Of a DNA stretch of 62,789 nt, positions 1 through 12,171 are shown piece after piece. The DNA comes from Lindgomyces ingoldianus (taxonomy: Eukaryota; Ascomycota; Dothideomycetes; Pleosporales; Lindgomycetaceae). The stretch lies in NCBI RefSeq assembly GCF_010093535.1, contig NW_022985218.1:300799-363587 (forward strand). Direction: 5' to 3'. Below the pieces are notes generated by a model, which saw nothing but the letters and a program-made list of their open reading frames with translations, was not told where the DNA came from and made no database searches. Position 1 is the stretch's first letter; every line of letters begins with the position of its first letter. The position numbers and the translations under genes were made by a program.

Positions 1-20
1 GTCTTGCCTGCGCCGTTACA
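1..20 (+). repeat. 3' tip of a TGTAAC...GTTACA solo-LTR-type repeat (partial)
   Basis: The first 20 bases are identical to the last 20 bases of the 289-bp LTR at 22132-22420, ending in GTTACA. The rest of this copy lies outside the window. Confidence 0.6.
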
Positions 21-139
21 ATAAGGTCTTCTTTTTTTCTTTACTTTCTCTTTTTTATCCTTTACTTTTTAAGCCCTACTATATAATTCTCTAGCTTTTT
101 TTTTTTTTATATAGTGCTAATAGTAACAGATACTCCTGC

Positions 140-141
<2 letters not shown>

Positions 142-192
<51 letters not shown>
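142..192. repeat. Compound (CA)n(GA)n microsatellite
   Basis: About 17 CA units run directly into about 9 GA units. Confidence 0.95.
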
Positions 193-1310
193 TGTCTCTC
201 TAGCCTTCCTTCTCTACCTCTAGCGCTGTTAGTGCGGGCGTCTTTAACGTCCTTGTGCAGTCTAGCGGCCTAGAGCGCATCTGTGTTACCTTTCTAACTA
301 GTTTTACTACTAATTAGTAGTTTATTTAGCATTTTAGCATAAACATATAAATTTTTTAGCTTTTTTACTTTTTTTTTATATAAAATGCTAATTATAAATA
401 GGCTAAGAAGCAGTATATAGTAGCTTTACTATTTTATAATATTAATATTATCTTACCTACTAGCACTAATCTACAGCTATAGGCAGCAAAGGTTATGTGT
501 TATAAGAAGTACTTTTATATAGTTTTAGTAACTTTATGTACTTATTATTATAGTAGTACTACTAGTACCTTTTTTTTATTAAGTGTTATATATTAGTTAA
601 CTTCTAAGCTAATACCTACGCCTTATGTGTATAGCAGAGCTGTAGTCTGCATTGTAACTACTATATGTAAGGGGTGGTAGCTTTTTCTTTTTCTATATAC
701 TAGATAAATAGACTATTTTTTTTACATATCTTTCTCTTCTAATCTTATAATAAGAAAAATAAGTGCGTATAATAAAAGAAAAATAAAAAAATAAGCTTTA
801 TATAAAGGTGTTATTAGTCTAGTTAGTCTAGAGCATTTTTGCGCACAGGATCTAGCTAGTCTACAGATGCTTCTATCTAGACAGAGAGGCAGTTAGTTAA
901 GACTAATAATTAAAAAGCCTAGTTTAGTGTTTTTTTTATATATATATCTACTAAGTTATTTTTACTATTAATTTACTTTATCTTAGTAATTTCTTTTTTT
1001 TATATAATTTATAAAGTAATATAATGTTAATTATAAGTTACTTTTTACTAGTAGTGCCTAGCTTAATAAGGTAATTATATAAAGACTTTAAATTTATACA
1101 GATTACTACTAGGATTAGTAGTAGTTTAAGTGTTTATATAATTTACTATAAAGTTATACTAAAAGTAATTACATTATTAAACTTTTTAACTATTTTATAT
1201 AGTTTACTAGTAAAAACACTTCTAGTTACTTTTTTACACTTAGTAAAATTTTAGTGTATAATGTTACCTAGTATTTTAAAGTAGTTACTTTACTTTATAT
1301 AGTTCTTATT

Positions 1311-1576
1311 TGTCCGTACGCAGCAGCAGCGTCGCGGCCTGGATACGAGCGATCACGCACGAGCAGGATCACGTATCTATGTCACATGATGCTTGTGCGC
1401 GAACCTCTGTGCGCGAACATCTAGATATCCCCCTTTTCCTCTGTACAGAGGAAAAACAAGAAGCAATTAACACTAGTTACCTAACACCCCTGTGCAATGT
1501 TTACACTATGCAAACCTCTCTGTCTTGTACGCATTTGCTAACACTAAGTGCTAGCTAGCAGAGAGTCTATTTAACA
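1311..1576 (+). repeat. 5' LTR of the inner Copia element
   Basis: 266 bp, beginning TGTCCGTACGCAGC and ending TTAACA. It is nearly identical to 7229-7494. A short reading frame inside it has no protein character and is not a gene. Confidence 0.9.
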
Positions 1577-3999
1577 CTAATTAGTAGTTTAAATACTATA
1601 AAAAAAAAAGCTTTTCTTATACCTTTTTATTTAAAAGTTTATGTATAAGAAAAATTTTTTTCCTTACTACTTTAACTATAAATTAGTAAGAGTAAAGATA
1701 GAGTTTAATTTATATATAAGTAGCTGTAAATCTTTATTTAGTTACCTAAGTAAGAGTAAGAAACCTGTCTATATAATACTATTTAAAGGTATTATATAAA
1801 TAGTAGTGCTTATTTAATGCTAGAAGGTCTGTTTTATCTTTTTGCACAAGGCTGTTTAGAGGTAGCGTACAACAAGAAGTAAGACAGCGCGCAACAACGC
1901 ATAATTAACTACTATAAAGCAACAAGCAACGCTAGCTCTATCTATAACTAGCTAACATAACATATTAACATATAACTAATATGTACCTTTTATAGGCATC
2001 TTAGCAAAGACCCTAGCAAAGTAGATAAACATTAAAAATTAAGTAAATAAAATTAAACTATTAAATAACACACCTAAGAAAAAGCTTAATTTATACACAG
2101 CTAACTTAATTATAAAACTCTACATGTTAAGCGTAACAGACATATGTACACTTAAGAACTTTTAGAATAACTTTATAAAGTAAAAGCTTATACACTTTAA
2201 AAATTTTAGCTAACTATTTTTATAAAAACTAATTACTACTCTGTAAAATAAAGGCATTAGCTTTAAAAAAGACATAACAGAGGCTACTACACTATATAGA
2301 CTTATAAAAAAAAAATATATGTTTACTATCTTACTAAAGCATTATATAAAACTATTACTACTATTACTAGTTTTAACGCAACAGAGGATGTCTCTATATA
2401 AATTACCTATAGACCTAATACTTTCTCTATAATTAGTACAACTGCTTTGTAATAGCTTACTATACAAGAGCATAACTAGGCAGCTACATGTTCTTATAGC
2501 TACAGCTCTACATAAGATTCCCTAAAGCTTGTACCTACTATATATAATTTAATTACTATATAATTTATACTAACTTTTACTTATATAAGATATTACAGTA
2601 GAGAACCTTACACCTAAAAAGGTTATATAATTCTAGAAGGCATAAAGAAAAAAGAATAACTATATAAAGTAACTATATAATATCCTAGCTAATAAGGCTA
2701 TAGTATTTATTAAGCTCTACTAACGCTTTACTATCTTTAAGGCATTATATGTAAGCATCTTTTCTAATATTCTTAAAAGGCGCGCACACATGTTCTACCT
2801 TTACAATATTAGTCTAGAATAATTATAGAAGTTACTGTATAAGCAGCTTAGTAATTACTTTAATACTAATGTAAACTATAACTAGTATTAGACAGATTAG
2901 ACAATAATAAGCTTTATATAAAGTAAGTAAAAAAACTTTATAAAAACCTTACATAAAGCTTTTAAAGCTATAATTAATAAACTTACTCTTATATAAAAAG
3001 CTCTTAGTCTATAATTCTAAGGCAAAATACTGCTTTACACTACTATTATATAAGCATGCTAAGGGCAACTTAAACTTAAATAAGCAATGTTTTTAATTAA
3101 GCCTATATATAAGGCACTATACAGTAACCTCTGTTTAGCACTTTAGGTTATAATTAATTAATAAAATAATGCATTTATAAATAAATTCTAAAATGTGTAC
3201 TACACTAATAGGCAATATAGCTTACTATGTACACATAGCTATTAACAACATAGAAGAAGCTTAAGGGGATATAAAGAATTATTTAGACTATAGTTTTCTG
3301 CATAATTAAAGTAATGCTTTATCTATTATAAAAAAGAATGTTAGTTAATAAATTATCTTTACATAAATTAATTTTATACAAAACACTAATATATCTCTTT
3401 ATATAAAGAATTTTATAACAAGACACTAACATGTAAAAAGGTAAATGTGTACATTTAAGAGTTTAAAAGCAAACTAGAGCAAAAAAAAAAAAGTTGCATA
3501 ATAATAACAACTTAAATAAAAAAAAAGATAAGAAGATTATTAACTACTTTACTAATACTGCATTTCTTTACTACATAACTGCAGAGAACATCTACAGCCT
3601 AAAACCTAAAGAATACATAGAATAGTTTATTCTTAAAAATTAATACTGTATAGTATACTAAGGTAAACTATAGAATACTAGCGTAGTAAGGATCTCTACT
3701 ATAGGGAAGCTATAACTTAAAGCATACCTATAAAAATTCCCTTATATAAAAGTAAACTAGATACTAAAGAAGAAAAGTATTAGCTTTAAAAAATAAAAAT
3801 TAATAAAATTAATTAGTACTATATAAATTACTAACTTAGTTAGTAACATAATGTATTACATCTTAGAGACTCTAACACTGTTCCTACTATCTCTAGCAGA
3901 CACAGACTAAATAGGTGCGTACTTTAACAATGTTTTAAATGTTATTATACATAAAGATAAAACTACTATCTTTATTATATAAAAATAAAGACACTTTTT

Positions 4000-6800
4000 T
4001 TTTAATGTTAGTAAGAAAAAATTTATGTCTTTCTTTACTAAATTAAAACTTTACTGCCTTTACTGCTAATTTAAACACTCCTGCATAAAAAGACTCTAGA
4101 AGATGCTAACTAGCGCTAGCTACAATGTTAATGCTGTAGTGCTAGAAGAGATTAAGAAGTTCTACTACCTCTACTAATTATATAACTAGGCCTTATAAAA
4201 ATTTAAGTTTATAATTAAAAATAACACTTACTTTAACTATAAAGTTATTATTAATGTTATATAAATTAATAATAAAAATGTCTTATATGTTATTAATGTA
4301 GACACATTATTTTAGGCTGCTACATTCCTAAAATTTATGTCTACATAAGATACCTAGGATGCACTATGCAAATACTAAATTAACACCTATTAAAAACCTC
4401 TAGACTATATTATGCATAACTCTAGTATAAACTTTACTTTAGAGAATTTTTAAGCTTATGCAAAAATTATAAGAGCTACATGTAGGCAGATGCCTATAGA
4501 AGCACATTAGGCAGTTAGAAAAGTTAAGCGCGTGCACACACCTCTCTAATAAGTGTTTAACATCCTAAAAACTAAGCTAGGTAACTATATAAATAATAAG
4601 GCTATTCTGCAGATAGCAGTTAAGGCTCTAAATAACACAGCTAGCCTACATAGTTTAGTACCTACACTGCTAGTCTTTAGAGCATACTTAAGAATTAACC
4701 TAGACTCTCTGCTATTACTAGACATTATTACATAAGCAAGCGCTATACAAAAGGTAATAAAGATACTTTAAAAAAACTATATAAAAGTAAACATTAATTA
4801 TGTAATTAACACTTATAATAGCTTTATAATATATAAAGTTCTTAACCTCCCCCTTAGCTTAAAGATTATAGCATAAAGAGAAAAAAAAGGCTAGACTAGC
4901 CTATATAAAATTAAGAGCATTAAAGAGAGAGATATTATTATTAAGAAAAAAAATAGCCTACTAAAGCTCTAATATACACAGGTTAAACTATACTATAAAG
5001 AAAAAAAAAAAGACAACTTACTTATAATAAATAACCTAAATAAACTAATTCTTATATAAAAGGATTTCTTAAAGAAAAGAAAGAAAAAACAGCCTTATAA
5101 AAATATTATAAAAGCAGAACTAAAGCCTACTACAGACTAAGCCCCTTAAGATAGTAATGCTGCACTAGTGTAAAAAAAAGATATAGATACTAGGAGAAGT
5201 AAAAGGCAAAGAAAACCTGCATAAAGTCTAGACTAGATATTCCTAACCTAGAAAAAGAAGAATAATTAGGCCTTATTTATTAAGCTTTATATAGACAGTG
5301 TAATTACTACACCTAGAAAACTATTTAAAAAATTAGACTACATAAAGATAAACACTCTAATTACTAACAGCACTTTTAAAGTTATAGTGTATAACTTAAT
5401 AAAGTATAAAGGTTAGATTTTTAACCTTTACTTTATATAAAAAGTAAAAGGTAAAACAACTTAACTATATAAAAAATCCTGCCTAGTGTTTGCTAGCTAC
5501 TTAAATAAAGAAAAAAAAGAAATTCTTACCTAGTTACTAACTATTTAAAGAATAAGCTAGAGACTACTTCTAGCTATAAAAGTAAGCCTAAAAGCTATAT
5601 ATAAAATACATTTTAAACTATGTAATATTACATAAGTATACATCTAATTAATAGATAAGCTTATGCGCACGCTGTACATAAAGCTACTAAAAAAAATGCG
5701 CTAGAGCTTTCTACTAAATATAATACTCTAGGTTGTACAACCCTTATATAGAGCTGCTAAATTAGAACTGTATTAGTTTAAGATATATTATAACTACTAT
5801 AAAAAAAAGCTGCGTATGCACATCTTTTTATACAACTTCTACTTTTTAATTACTAATAAAGAAAAGCACACTTTTAGTATTACTAGCTTATAAATAAATA
5901 ACACTTTAAGCATTATAACAAAGGATTTTATATAAAGAGAAAAAAAGAAACTATAAAAGGTAAAGTTTTACATAAAAGGTAAAACTATTTTAGTAAAGAA
6001 GTAGCCTATTAAGTTTAATAGTAAAAGAATTAAACTTATATATAACATAGTAGTTCTTACTTAAAAAAAATAAGTAAGCTACTTTTATATAATTAACCTA
6101 AAAGACAAAAATGCTGCACAATAATATATTAAGTAATATGTAAGAGAGGTATACATTGCATTTATATGTTAACTAAAGGCAGCATTTAACTTGTCTATTG
6201 CTACACAAACTATAGACCTTTTACATAATAATATTAACACACTTAACGCATAAATTTAATAGTAGATAAATAATAGTAAGCATAGTCTTACCTTTCTACT
6301 ATTATAGCTTAATTATGTAAAGCTATTTATCTTTATAGATAGATTATTTACTAATAATAAGAACTTTAGCTTACAGCTAAGATTCTTAATTATATTAAGT
6401 AATAAAGACTGTATAAAATAAAGTAACTACTTTAAAATACTAGGCAACATTGTATACTAGAATTCTACTAAGTGTAAAAGAGTAACTAGAAGTGTCCTTA
6501 CTAGTAAACTATATAGAATAGTTAAAAAGTTTAATAATGCAATTGCCTTTAGTACAACTTTATAGTAAATTATATAAACGCTTAAACTACTACTAATTCT
6601 AGTAGTAATCTGCATAGATTTAAAGTTTTTATATAATTACCTTATTAAGCTAGGCACTACTAGTAAAAAGTAACTTATAATTAATATTATGTTACTCTAT
6701 AAATTATATAAGAAAAGGGAAATTACTAAAATAAAGTAAATTAATAGTAAAGACAACTTAGTAAATATATGTATAAAGAAAACACTAAACTAAGCTTTTT
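4000..6800 (+). pseudogene. Copia pol pseudogene (integrase C-terminus, RT, RNase H)
   Basis: Translation of 4553-4735 contains ALNNTASLHSLVPTLLVFRA, matching the integrase C-terminal region of fungal Copia elements. About 6290-6560 reads FIDRLFTNNKNFSLQ, then STKCKRVTRSVLTSKLYRI, the RNase H region typical of these elements. It is followed by CIDLKFLYNYLIKLGTTSK. Numerous TAG/TAA codons interrupt the frame, many where Trp or Gln is expected, consistent with RIP. Limits are approximate because the N-terminal Gag part is too degraded to recognise. Confidence 0.8.
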
Positions 6801-7228
6801 AATTATTAGTCCTAACTAACTGCCTCTCTGTCTAGATAGAAGCATCTGTGGACTAGCTAGATCCTGTGCGCAAAAATGCCTTAGACTAACTAGACTAACA
6901 ACGCCTTTATATAAGGCCTATTTCCCTTTATTTTGTTTTTTTTGTTGTACACACTTATCTTTTTTATTATAAGAATCTATTACTGTTAGCACTATACAAA
7001 AAAAAAAAAGCTAGGGGATTATATAGTAAAGCTTAGAAAGCAAAGGATAAAAAAAAGAAAAGCTATTTATATAGCATAACTAGCCTATTCTAACGCACAG
7101 CATTACTAAGGCAAGTCCTAACAAATAAGGTAGAGTAAAGGCAGAACATAATTAGATAGACCTACATAGATAAAAGAGAGGTAACACGTACAGAAGGTAA
7201 CTCTTTAGATAAAAAGAAAAGTTGCTAG

Positions 7229-7494
7229 TGTCTGTACGCAGCAGCAGCGTCGCGGCCTAGATACGAGCGATCACGCACGAGCAGGATCACGTATCTATGT
7301 CACATAATGCTTGTGCGCGAACCTCTGTGCGCGAACATCTAGATATCCCCCTTTTCCTCTGTATAAAGGAAAAATAAGAAGTAATTAACACTAGTTACCT
7401 AACACCCCTGTGCAATGTTTACACTGTGCAAACCTCTCTGTCTTGTACGCATTTGCTGACACTAAGTGCTAGCTAGCAGAGAGTCTATTCAACA
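7229..7494 (+). repeat. 3' LTR of the inner Copia element
   Basis: 266 bp, TGTCTGTACGCAGC to TTCAACA, followed by the TTATT target duplication. It has the same length as the 5' LTR with few differences. Confidence 0.9.
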
Positions 7495-8469
7495 TTATTA
7501 CTTAATATAATTAAAAATTCTAGCTATAAGCTAAAGTCTTTATTATTAGTAAATAATCTATTTATAAAAATAAACAGCTTTACATAATTAAGCTGTAATA
7601 GTAGAAAAGTAAGACTACACTTACTATTATCTATCTACTATTAGATTTATGTGTTAAGTGTGCTAATATTATTATATAAAAAGTTTATAGTTTATGCAGT
7701 AATAGATAAGTTAAATGCTACCTCTAGTTAACATATAGATATAATGTATACCTTTTTTACATATTACTTAACATATTATTATACAGCATTCTTGTTTTTT
7801 AGGTTAATTATATAAAAGTAGCTTACTTATTTTTTTTAAGTAAAAACTACTATGTTATATGTAAGTTTAATTCTTTTACTATTAAACTTAATAAGCTACT
7901 TCTTTGCTAGAATAGTCTTACTTTTTATATAAAACTTTACTTTTTATAGTTTTTTTTTCTTTTTACATAAAAATTTTTATTATAATGCTTAAAGTGTTGT
8001 CTATTTATAAGCTAGTAATACTAAAAGTGTGCTCTTTTTTATTAGTAATTAAAAAGTAAAGGTTATATAAAAAGATGTGCATGCGTAGCTTTTTTTTATA
8101 GTAGTTATAGTATGTTTTAAACTAATATAGTCTTAATTTAGCAGCTTTATATAAGAGTTATACAACCTAGAGTATTATATTTAGTAGAAAGCTTTAGCGC
8201 ATCTTCTTTAGTAGCTTTATATATAGTGTGCGTATAAGCTTATTTATTAATTAAATGTATGCTTATATAATATTACATAGTTTAAAATACATTTTATATG
8301 TAGCTTTTAGGCTTACTTTTATAGCTAAAAGTAGTCTCTAGCTTATTCTCTAAATAGTTAGTAACTAAGTAAAAATTTCTTTTTTTTTTATCTAAGTAGC
8401 TAGTAAACACTAGGCAGGATTTTTTATATAGTTAAGTTATTTTACCTTTTACTTTTTATATAAAGTAAA

Positions 8470-8696
8470 TGTCGGTTGACCTGGGTTCGATCGAACGAAC
8501 GTACGCCCAAGGGGCGTACTAAGAGGTGAGCAGGCAAAGATCTTCTTGTTATTAACTACTGCCCTCTCTCTTCGTACAAAGAAAGAGGGCTCTTAAGTAC
8601 ACATAGCCCCTAACGCACAGGCCAGATAGCCAACGTTTCAGGCAACCTAATTCAGCCGTACGCGTGTACAGACACAGCTGTACTTACGTACGGACA
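8470..8696 (+). repeat. 227-bp solo LTR, TSD GTAAA
   Basis: Starts TGTCGGTTGACC and ends TACGGACA. GTAAA flanks both sides (8465-8469 and 8697-8701). The uninterrupted sequence of the inner Copia copy (reverse strand, about 5425-5460) has a single GTAAA here, an internal empty-site control. It is the best-preserved member of the LTR family that also bounds 8756-10518 and 12172-13936. Confidence 0.88.
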
Positions 8697-9479
8697 GTAA
8701 AGGTTAAAAATTTAACTTTTATACTTTATTAAGTTATACACTATAACTTTAAAAGTGTTAGTTGACCTAGGTTTGATCAAACAAACGTACGCCTAAGGGG
8801 CGTACTAAGAGGTAAGTAGGCAAAGATCTTCTTATTATTAACTACTGCCCTCTCTTTTTATATAAAGAAAAAGGGCTTTTAAGTACACATAGCCTCTAAC
8901 ACACAGGCTAGATAGCTAATATTTTAGGCAACCTAATTTAGCTATACACATGTATAGACATAGCTATACTTATATATAAACACTAGTAACTTTTTACTTT
9001 TATAAAGTTACTTACTTATTTATATGTTAATTTTACTTTTTTTTTTTTTTTTTTTCTTACTCTCTTACTTTTTTTTTTAGAGCTAACCCTTAGTGCTTTT
9101 TCTATTTATAATATTCTTTAGCTTCTTAGCTTATGTATAATTTAACTTGCCTTTAAAATAGTGCTTATGCTTAGCTAGAGTAAAAAAAAGTTCTTGCCTA
9201 ATTACATAAAAGAAGTTGTTAAAATTATGTGTTATCTATCTCTTAAAGTTATTCTACTCTTATAGTGTGTACCTTCCTTTTAGTAGCTTATGCATGTTAG
9301 AAAGGATGTACACTATATATAAAGCTTATTATTATAGTAAAGAAGAGTCTATATTTATTCTATTATACAGAAGATCTAAATCTACCTTTCTATGTAAAAT
9401 TATTTTAGACACACATATAACCCCTAATAACTTTTTATATAAGGTGTATAAAGACACTATAACTTAAAGAGAAGTGTAG

Positions 9480-9775
9480 GTTAATTACCTTCTATGTAGG
9501 CAATTAATCTCTAGAGAGGGGGGGGGAGAAGGTGTTAGTTAATTGCTTTTTATGCAAGTAATTAATCTCTAGAGAGGGAGAAGTGTTAGTTAATTACCTT
9601 TTGTGCGGGCAATAGATCCCTAGGGAGGGGGGGGAGAAGGTGTTAGTTAATTACCTTTTGTGCAGGCAATAGATGTTAGGTTGCAGCGTGTTTAGGCGAC
9701 GTACGGGGGGGGGGAGGTATATTGCGGGCTTTTGTACGTGTAATAGATGTTAACTAATTAATTACCTCTTATACA
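9480..9775 (+). repeat. Tandem repeats of about 60 bp in LTR element copy 1
   Basis: Four to five imperfect units, each with a GTTAGTTAATTACCTTTTGT-like segment, then a short AATTAATCTC/AATAGATCCC block and a G-rich run. The G runs reach 8 bases. The inverted counterpart is at about 12950-13215. Confidence 0.7.
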
Positions 9776-9825
9776 GGTAATTAATTAAAAGGGTGTTAAT
9801 AAGGTAGGCTACTAATAAAAAGCCT

Positions 9826-10255
9826 CCTCTGTGTAGCTACGCACGCAGTAGGTTTCTAATTATGCAGCCTATATTGTCTCCTCTGCGTGGCTACGCACGC
9901 AGTAGGCAAGTAGTTGCACAGCCTGTATTAACAGGAGGCTTTAGAGCGCATAAAGGCTTAGCAGTAAGCCTTTTTTGTGTAGCTACACACACAGTAGGTT
10001 ACTAATTTTGTCTTTATATAATTAGTTAATCTAGGGGCAGGCATAATGCTTATTTACGCCCTCTCTGCGTAGCTACGCACGCAGTAGGTGTAAGCGTCTA
10101 AGCCCTCTCTGCGTAGCTACACATGTAGTAGGAGTAAGCTGTTTATATAGTAGCAGTTTTATTAATCCTTACAAATCTGCTTATTAAAAAGATAAGTTTT
10201 CTACAAAGGCTTAAAAAGCCCTCTCTATATAGCTACATATATAGTAGGTTTAAGC
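9826..10255 (+). repeat. Six dispersed copies of a TGCGTAGCTACGCA palindrome motif
   Basis: The consensus CTCTGCGTAGCTACGCACGC followed by AGTAGG recurs near 9826, 9880, 9974, 10062, 10105 and 10222. Its core TGCGTAGCTACGCA is a perfect 14-bp palindrome in the best copy (about 10066-10079). Other copies carry C-to-T or G-to-A changes. Confidence 0.75.
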
Positions 10256-10653
10256 TTTTACAGTAAAATAGTCTATTAATAAACTAATTAGTGTTAGTTA
10301 ACTTAGGTTTAATTAAATAAACATACACCTAAAGGGCGTACTAAGAGGTAAGTAAGTAAAGATCTTTTTATTATTAACTACTACTCTTTTTTTTTATATA
10401 AAGAAAGAGGGCTTTTAAGTACACATAGCCCCTAACGCATAGGCTAGATAGCTAACGTTTCAGGCAACCTAATTTAGCTGTACGCGTGTACAGACACAGC
10501 TGTACTTACGTACAGACAAAAAGTGCTATTAGTAATTAAAGTGTTTATCTCTATATAGTCTAATTTCTTAGATAGTTTTTTAGGTGTAGTAATTACACTA
10601 TCTATATAAAGCTTAATAAATAAGGCCTAATTATCCTTTTTTTTCTAAGTTAG

Positions 10654-10896
10654 TGTTACAATCCTTACTCTAGTGAAATGGTATTTTCAGGAGTACGACG
10701 GCCTAAAGTGTGGTTCGTGAGGAGGGGGTAGAACTTAGCTGGATCAGGTGTACAGTCCGTCGAGCAGGGTATAGGGTAGGCGGAATAAAGAGAAGGCAGG
10801 TTGTGGTTTAACCTAGTAGCTGTATAGGGAGCTAGTAAACCTAATCTGTAGGGATAGGAATAGAGGTATATATAGTGCAAGATATACAAGGCAGCA
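10654..10896 (-). repeat. LTR-like repeat (family ending GGATTGTAACA), copy 1
   Basis: Begins TGTTACAATCCT on the plus strand. Its reverse complement resembles 15640-15865 and 19512-19677: it shares a TATATATACCT stretch, an AAACCACAA block, a GGACTGTACA block and the ATTGTAACA end. No target duplication is visible. A 74-codon frame inside it is not credible as a gene. Confidence 0.5.
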
Positions 10897-12171
10897 CTGT
10901 CCTTTTTATAAAAGTTTTAATGCCTCTTAGTCTATTAAATAGATAAAGACTAAATAGTAATTACAACCTCTTAACTATAGTTGTGATTAAGACTATATAC
11001 ATAGGGTTTGCATGCTCTGCATGCTTGCATGCTGGTTTTTGTACAGCCTGCATAGCCTGCAAGCCTGCAAGCCTGCATGTCCTATTAGATAGTACATTCT
11101 GTAAGGCTTTTGTCTAAAAGCTAAAGCTATTCCTTATCTGTCCTGTTACATAATTCTCTTAGCGTAGAGATAAGCGTTTTCTATCTAACATTACTTAGGC
11201 TGTGTAGGACAGCTAGTTAGGTTATTATAGTCTAACTATTAGCTGTAACACACAGGCTTCTCTCTTAGTTAGCATCCTTACTGTTATGTTATTCTTATTA
11301 TAAGTGTTAGGTTTTCTTTTTAGCTAGTGCATTTCCTTTCTTAAAGGCTAGTCCTATGTTAATCCTTTTTAACTATGCCTTACTAGGCTTCTTATTCTTT
11401 TACTATAGTTTGTTACTTTTGTACTATTACCTGTCTTAATTCTTTTTGCTATACAAAGATGTGTCTCTATAGTGCTTATTATTTAAGCAAGTTCTCTTAC
11501 GCAATGTCCTTGTTATTAGATAAGTGTGTAGAATGTGTGCAGAAGGGTAGCTACTGTAACGCCTTTATGTTAGACACAGCTTAGAATTGCTTAGAACAGG
11601 AACGCAAAAGGCTGTTAGCAGAGGCAGAGGTAGTTTAAAAAGATAAGATGCGCAAAAAGAAAAAGTTACTAAAATGTCTTTAATTAATTATTTTTTATAA
11701 GAAAAGAATTTAGAAGTAATTAAAAGTGTTAAAGGATTAAAAAGTAAAGTATTTAAAAAAAGACCTCTTATCTCTAGACAAGCTTAAAGCGCTTAAGGCA
11801 AAAGCAGCTAGTCTTTCTTCTTCTTAGCTTATGTTAAAGGGTTGTAGACTTTCTATATTGCAGCTAGCTAATGCTGCTGTAGTTTTAACTAATAATAGTG
11901 TTTTCTAGTCTAGGGAGCTTTCTCTAGGGTAGTTTTGTTTAAAAGGGACTTTAGGTAAGTGTAAAAGGCCTAAGGAGTGTTTAACAGGCTTTTAATAGGT
12001 TTCTAGGTGTTTTTACTAGTAGGCTATTCTTTTTATTTTACTAAGTACTTATTTTCTTTATAGTCTAAGATCTTTTTTACTTTATATTTCTTTTCTTCTT
12101 TTTTCTATCTAGTAGTTGTAAGTAGAATAGTTTTAGGTGTAAGTTTAAGCTTAGAGACATAAAACTAAGAG
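10897..12171. other. Degenerate repeat DNA without an intact gene
   Basis: At about 11007-11085 there is a GC-richer stretch of GCATGC, TGCATGCT and GCCTGCAAGCCTGCA repeats. On the plus strand about 11500-11640 translates to a cysteine-containing segment (CVECVQKGSYCNAF) of a kind seen near fungal transposon ORFs, followed by stops. The end next to 12171 continues, on the minus strand, the Gypsy remnant of 13937-14845. No real gene is supported. Confidence 0.45.

Larger units (their letters stand above)
1311..7494 (+). mobile_element. Full-length Ty1/Copia LTR retrotransposon (RIP-degraded)
   Basis: Two 266-bp direct repeats, 1311-1576 and 7229-7494, both start with TG and end with CA. The element is flanked by the exact 5-bp target duplication TTATT (1306-1310 and 7495-7499). 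Between them, degraded pol is recognisable in the order integrase C-terminus, reverse transcriptase, RNase H, which is the Ty1/Copia order. The interior is extremely AT-rich with many in-frame TAG/TAA codons, while the LTRs keep normal base composition. It sits inside an opposite-orientation relative. No intact ORF remains, so the copy is dead. Confidence 0.9.
8756..10518 (+). mobile_element. Non-autonomous LTR element, copy 1 (LARD/TRIM-like), TSD AAAAG
   Basis: A 1763-bp element bounded by 227-bp LTRs (8756-8982 and 10292-10518), both TG...CA, with AAAAG duplicated at 8751-8755 and 10519-10523. The 1.3-kb interior has no recognisable gag or pol. It holds an AT-rich part, about 60-bp tandem repeats at 9480-9770, and six copies of a palindrome-bearing motif between 9826 and 10250. 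A 83-codon frame at 9216-9467 shows no domain. It probably depends on an autonomous relative. Confidence 0.8.
21..10653 (-). mobile_element. Outer, older Ty1/Copia remnant, minus strand, split by insertions
   Basis: Segments 21-135, about 780-1310, 7495-8469, 8697-8755 and 10524-10653 together read as the reverse complement of about 5250-7060 of the inner Copia element. Joined in that order they restore one continuous Copia 3' half (reverse transcriptase/RNase H part and 3' flank) in the opposite orientation. It is interrupted by the inner Copia (1311-7494), a solo LTR (8470-8696) and a 1.76-kb LTR element (8756-10518), each with a target duplication. The coding capacity is destroyed by TA-rich mutations. 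The part at 136-780 does not align with the inner element and I recognise nothing in it beyond a microsatellite. The remnant stops at 10653, where another repeat begins. Confidence 0.7.

Noticed and set aside
1310..1558. 82-codon frame inside the Copia LTR
   Set aside because: It lies wholly within the LTR, has no domain, and begins at the repeat border.
8478..8505. tRNA-like B-box (GGTTCGATCGAAC) at the LTR start
   Set aside because: No A-box, cloverleaf or acceptor stem around it. The sequence recurs as the terminus of a 227-bp LTR family.
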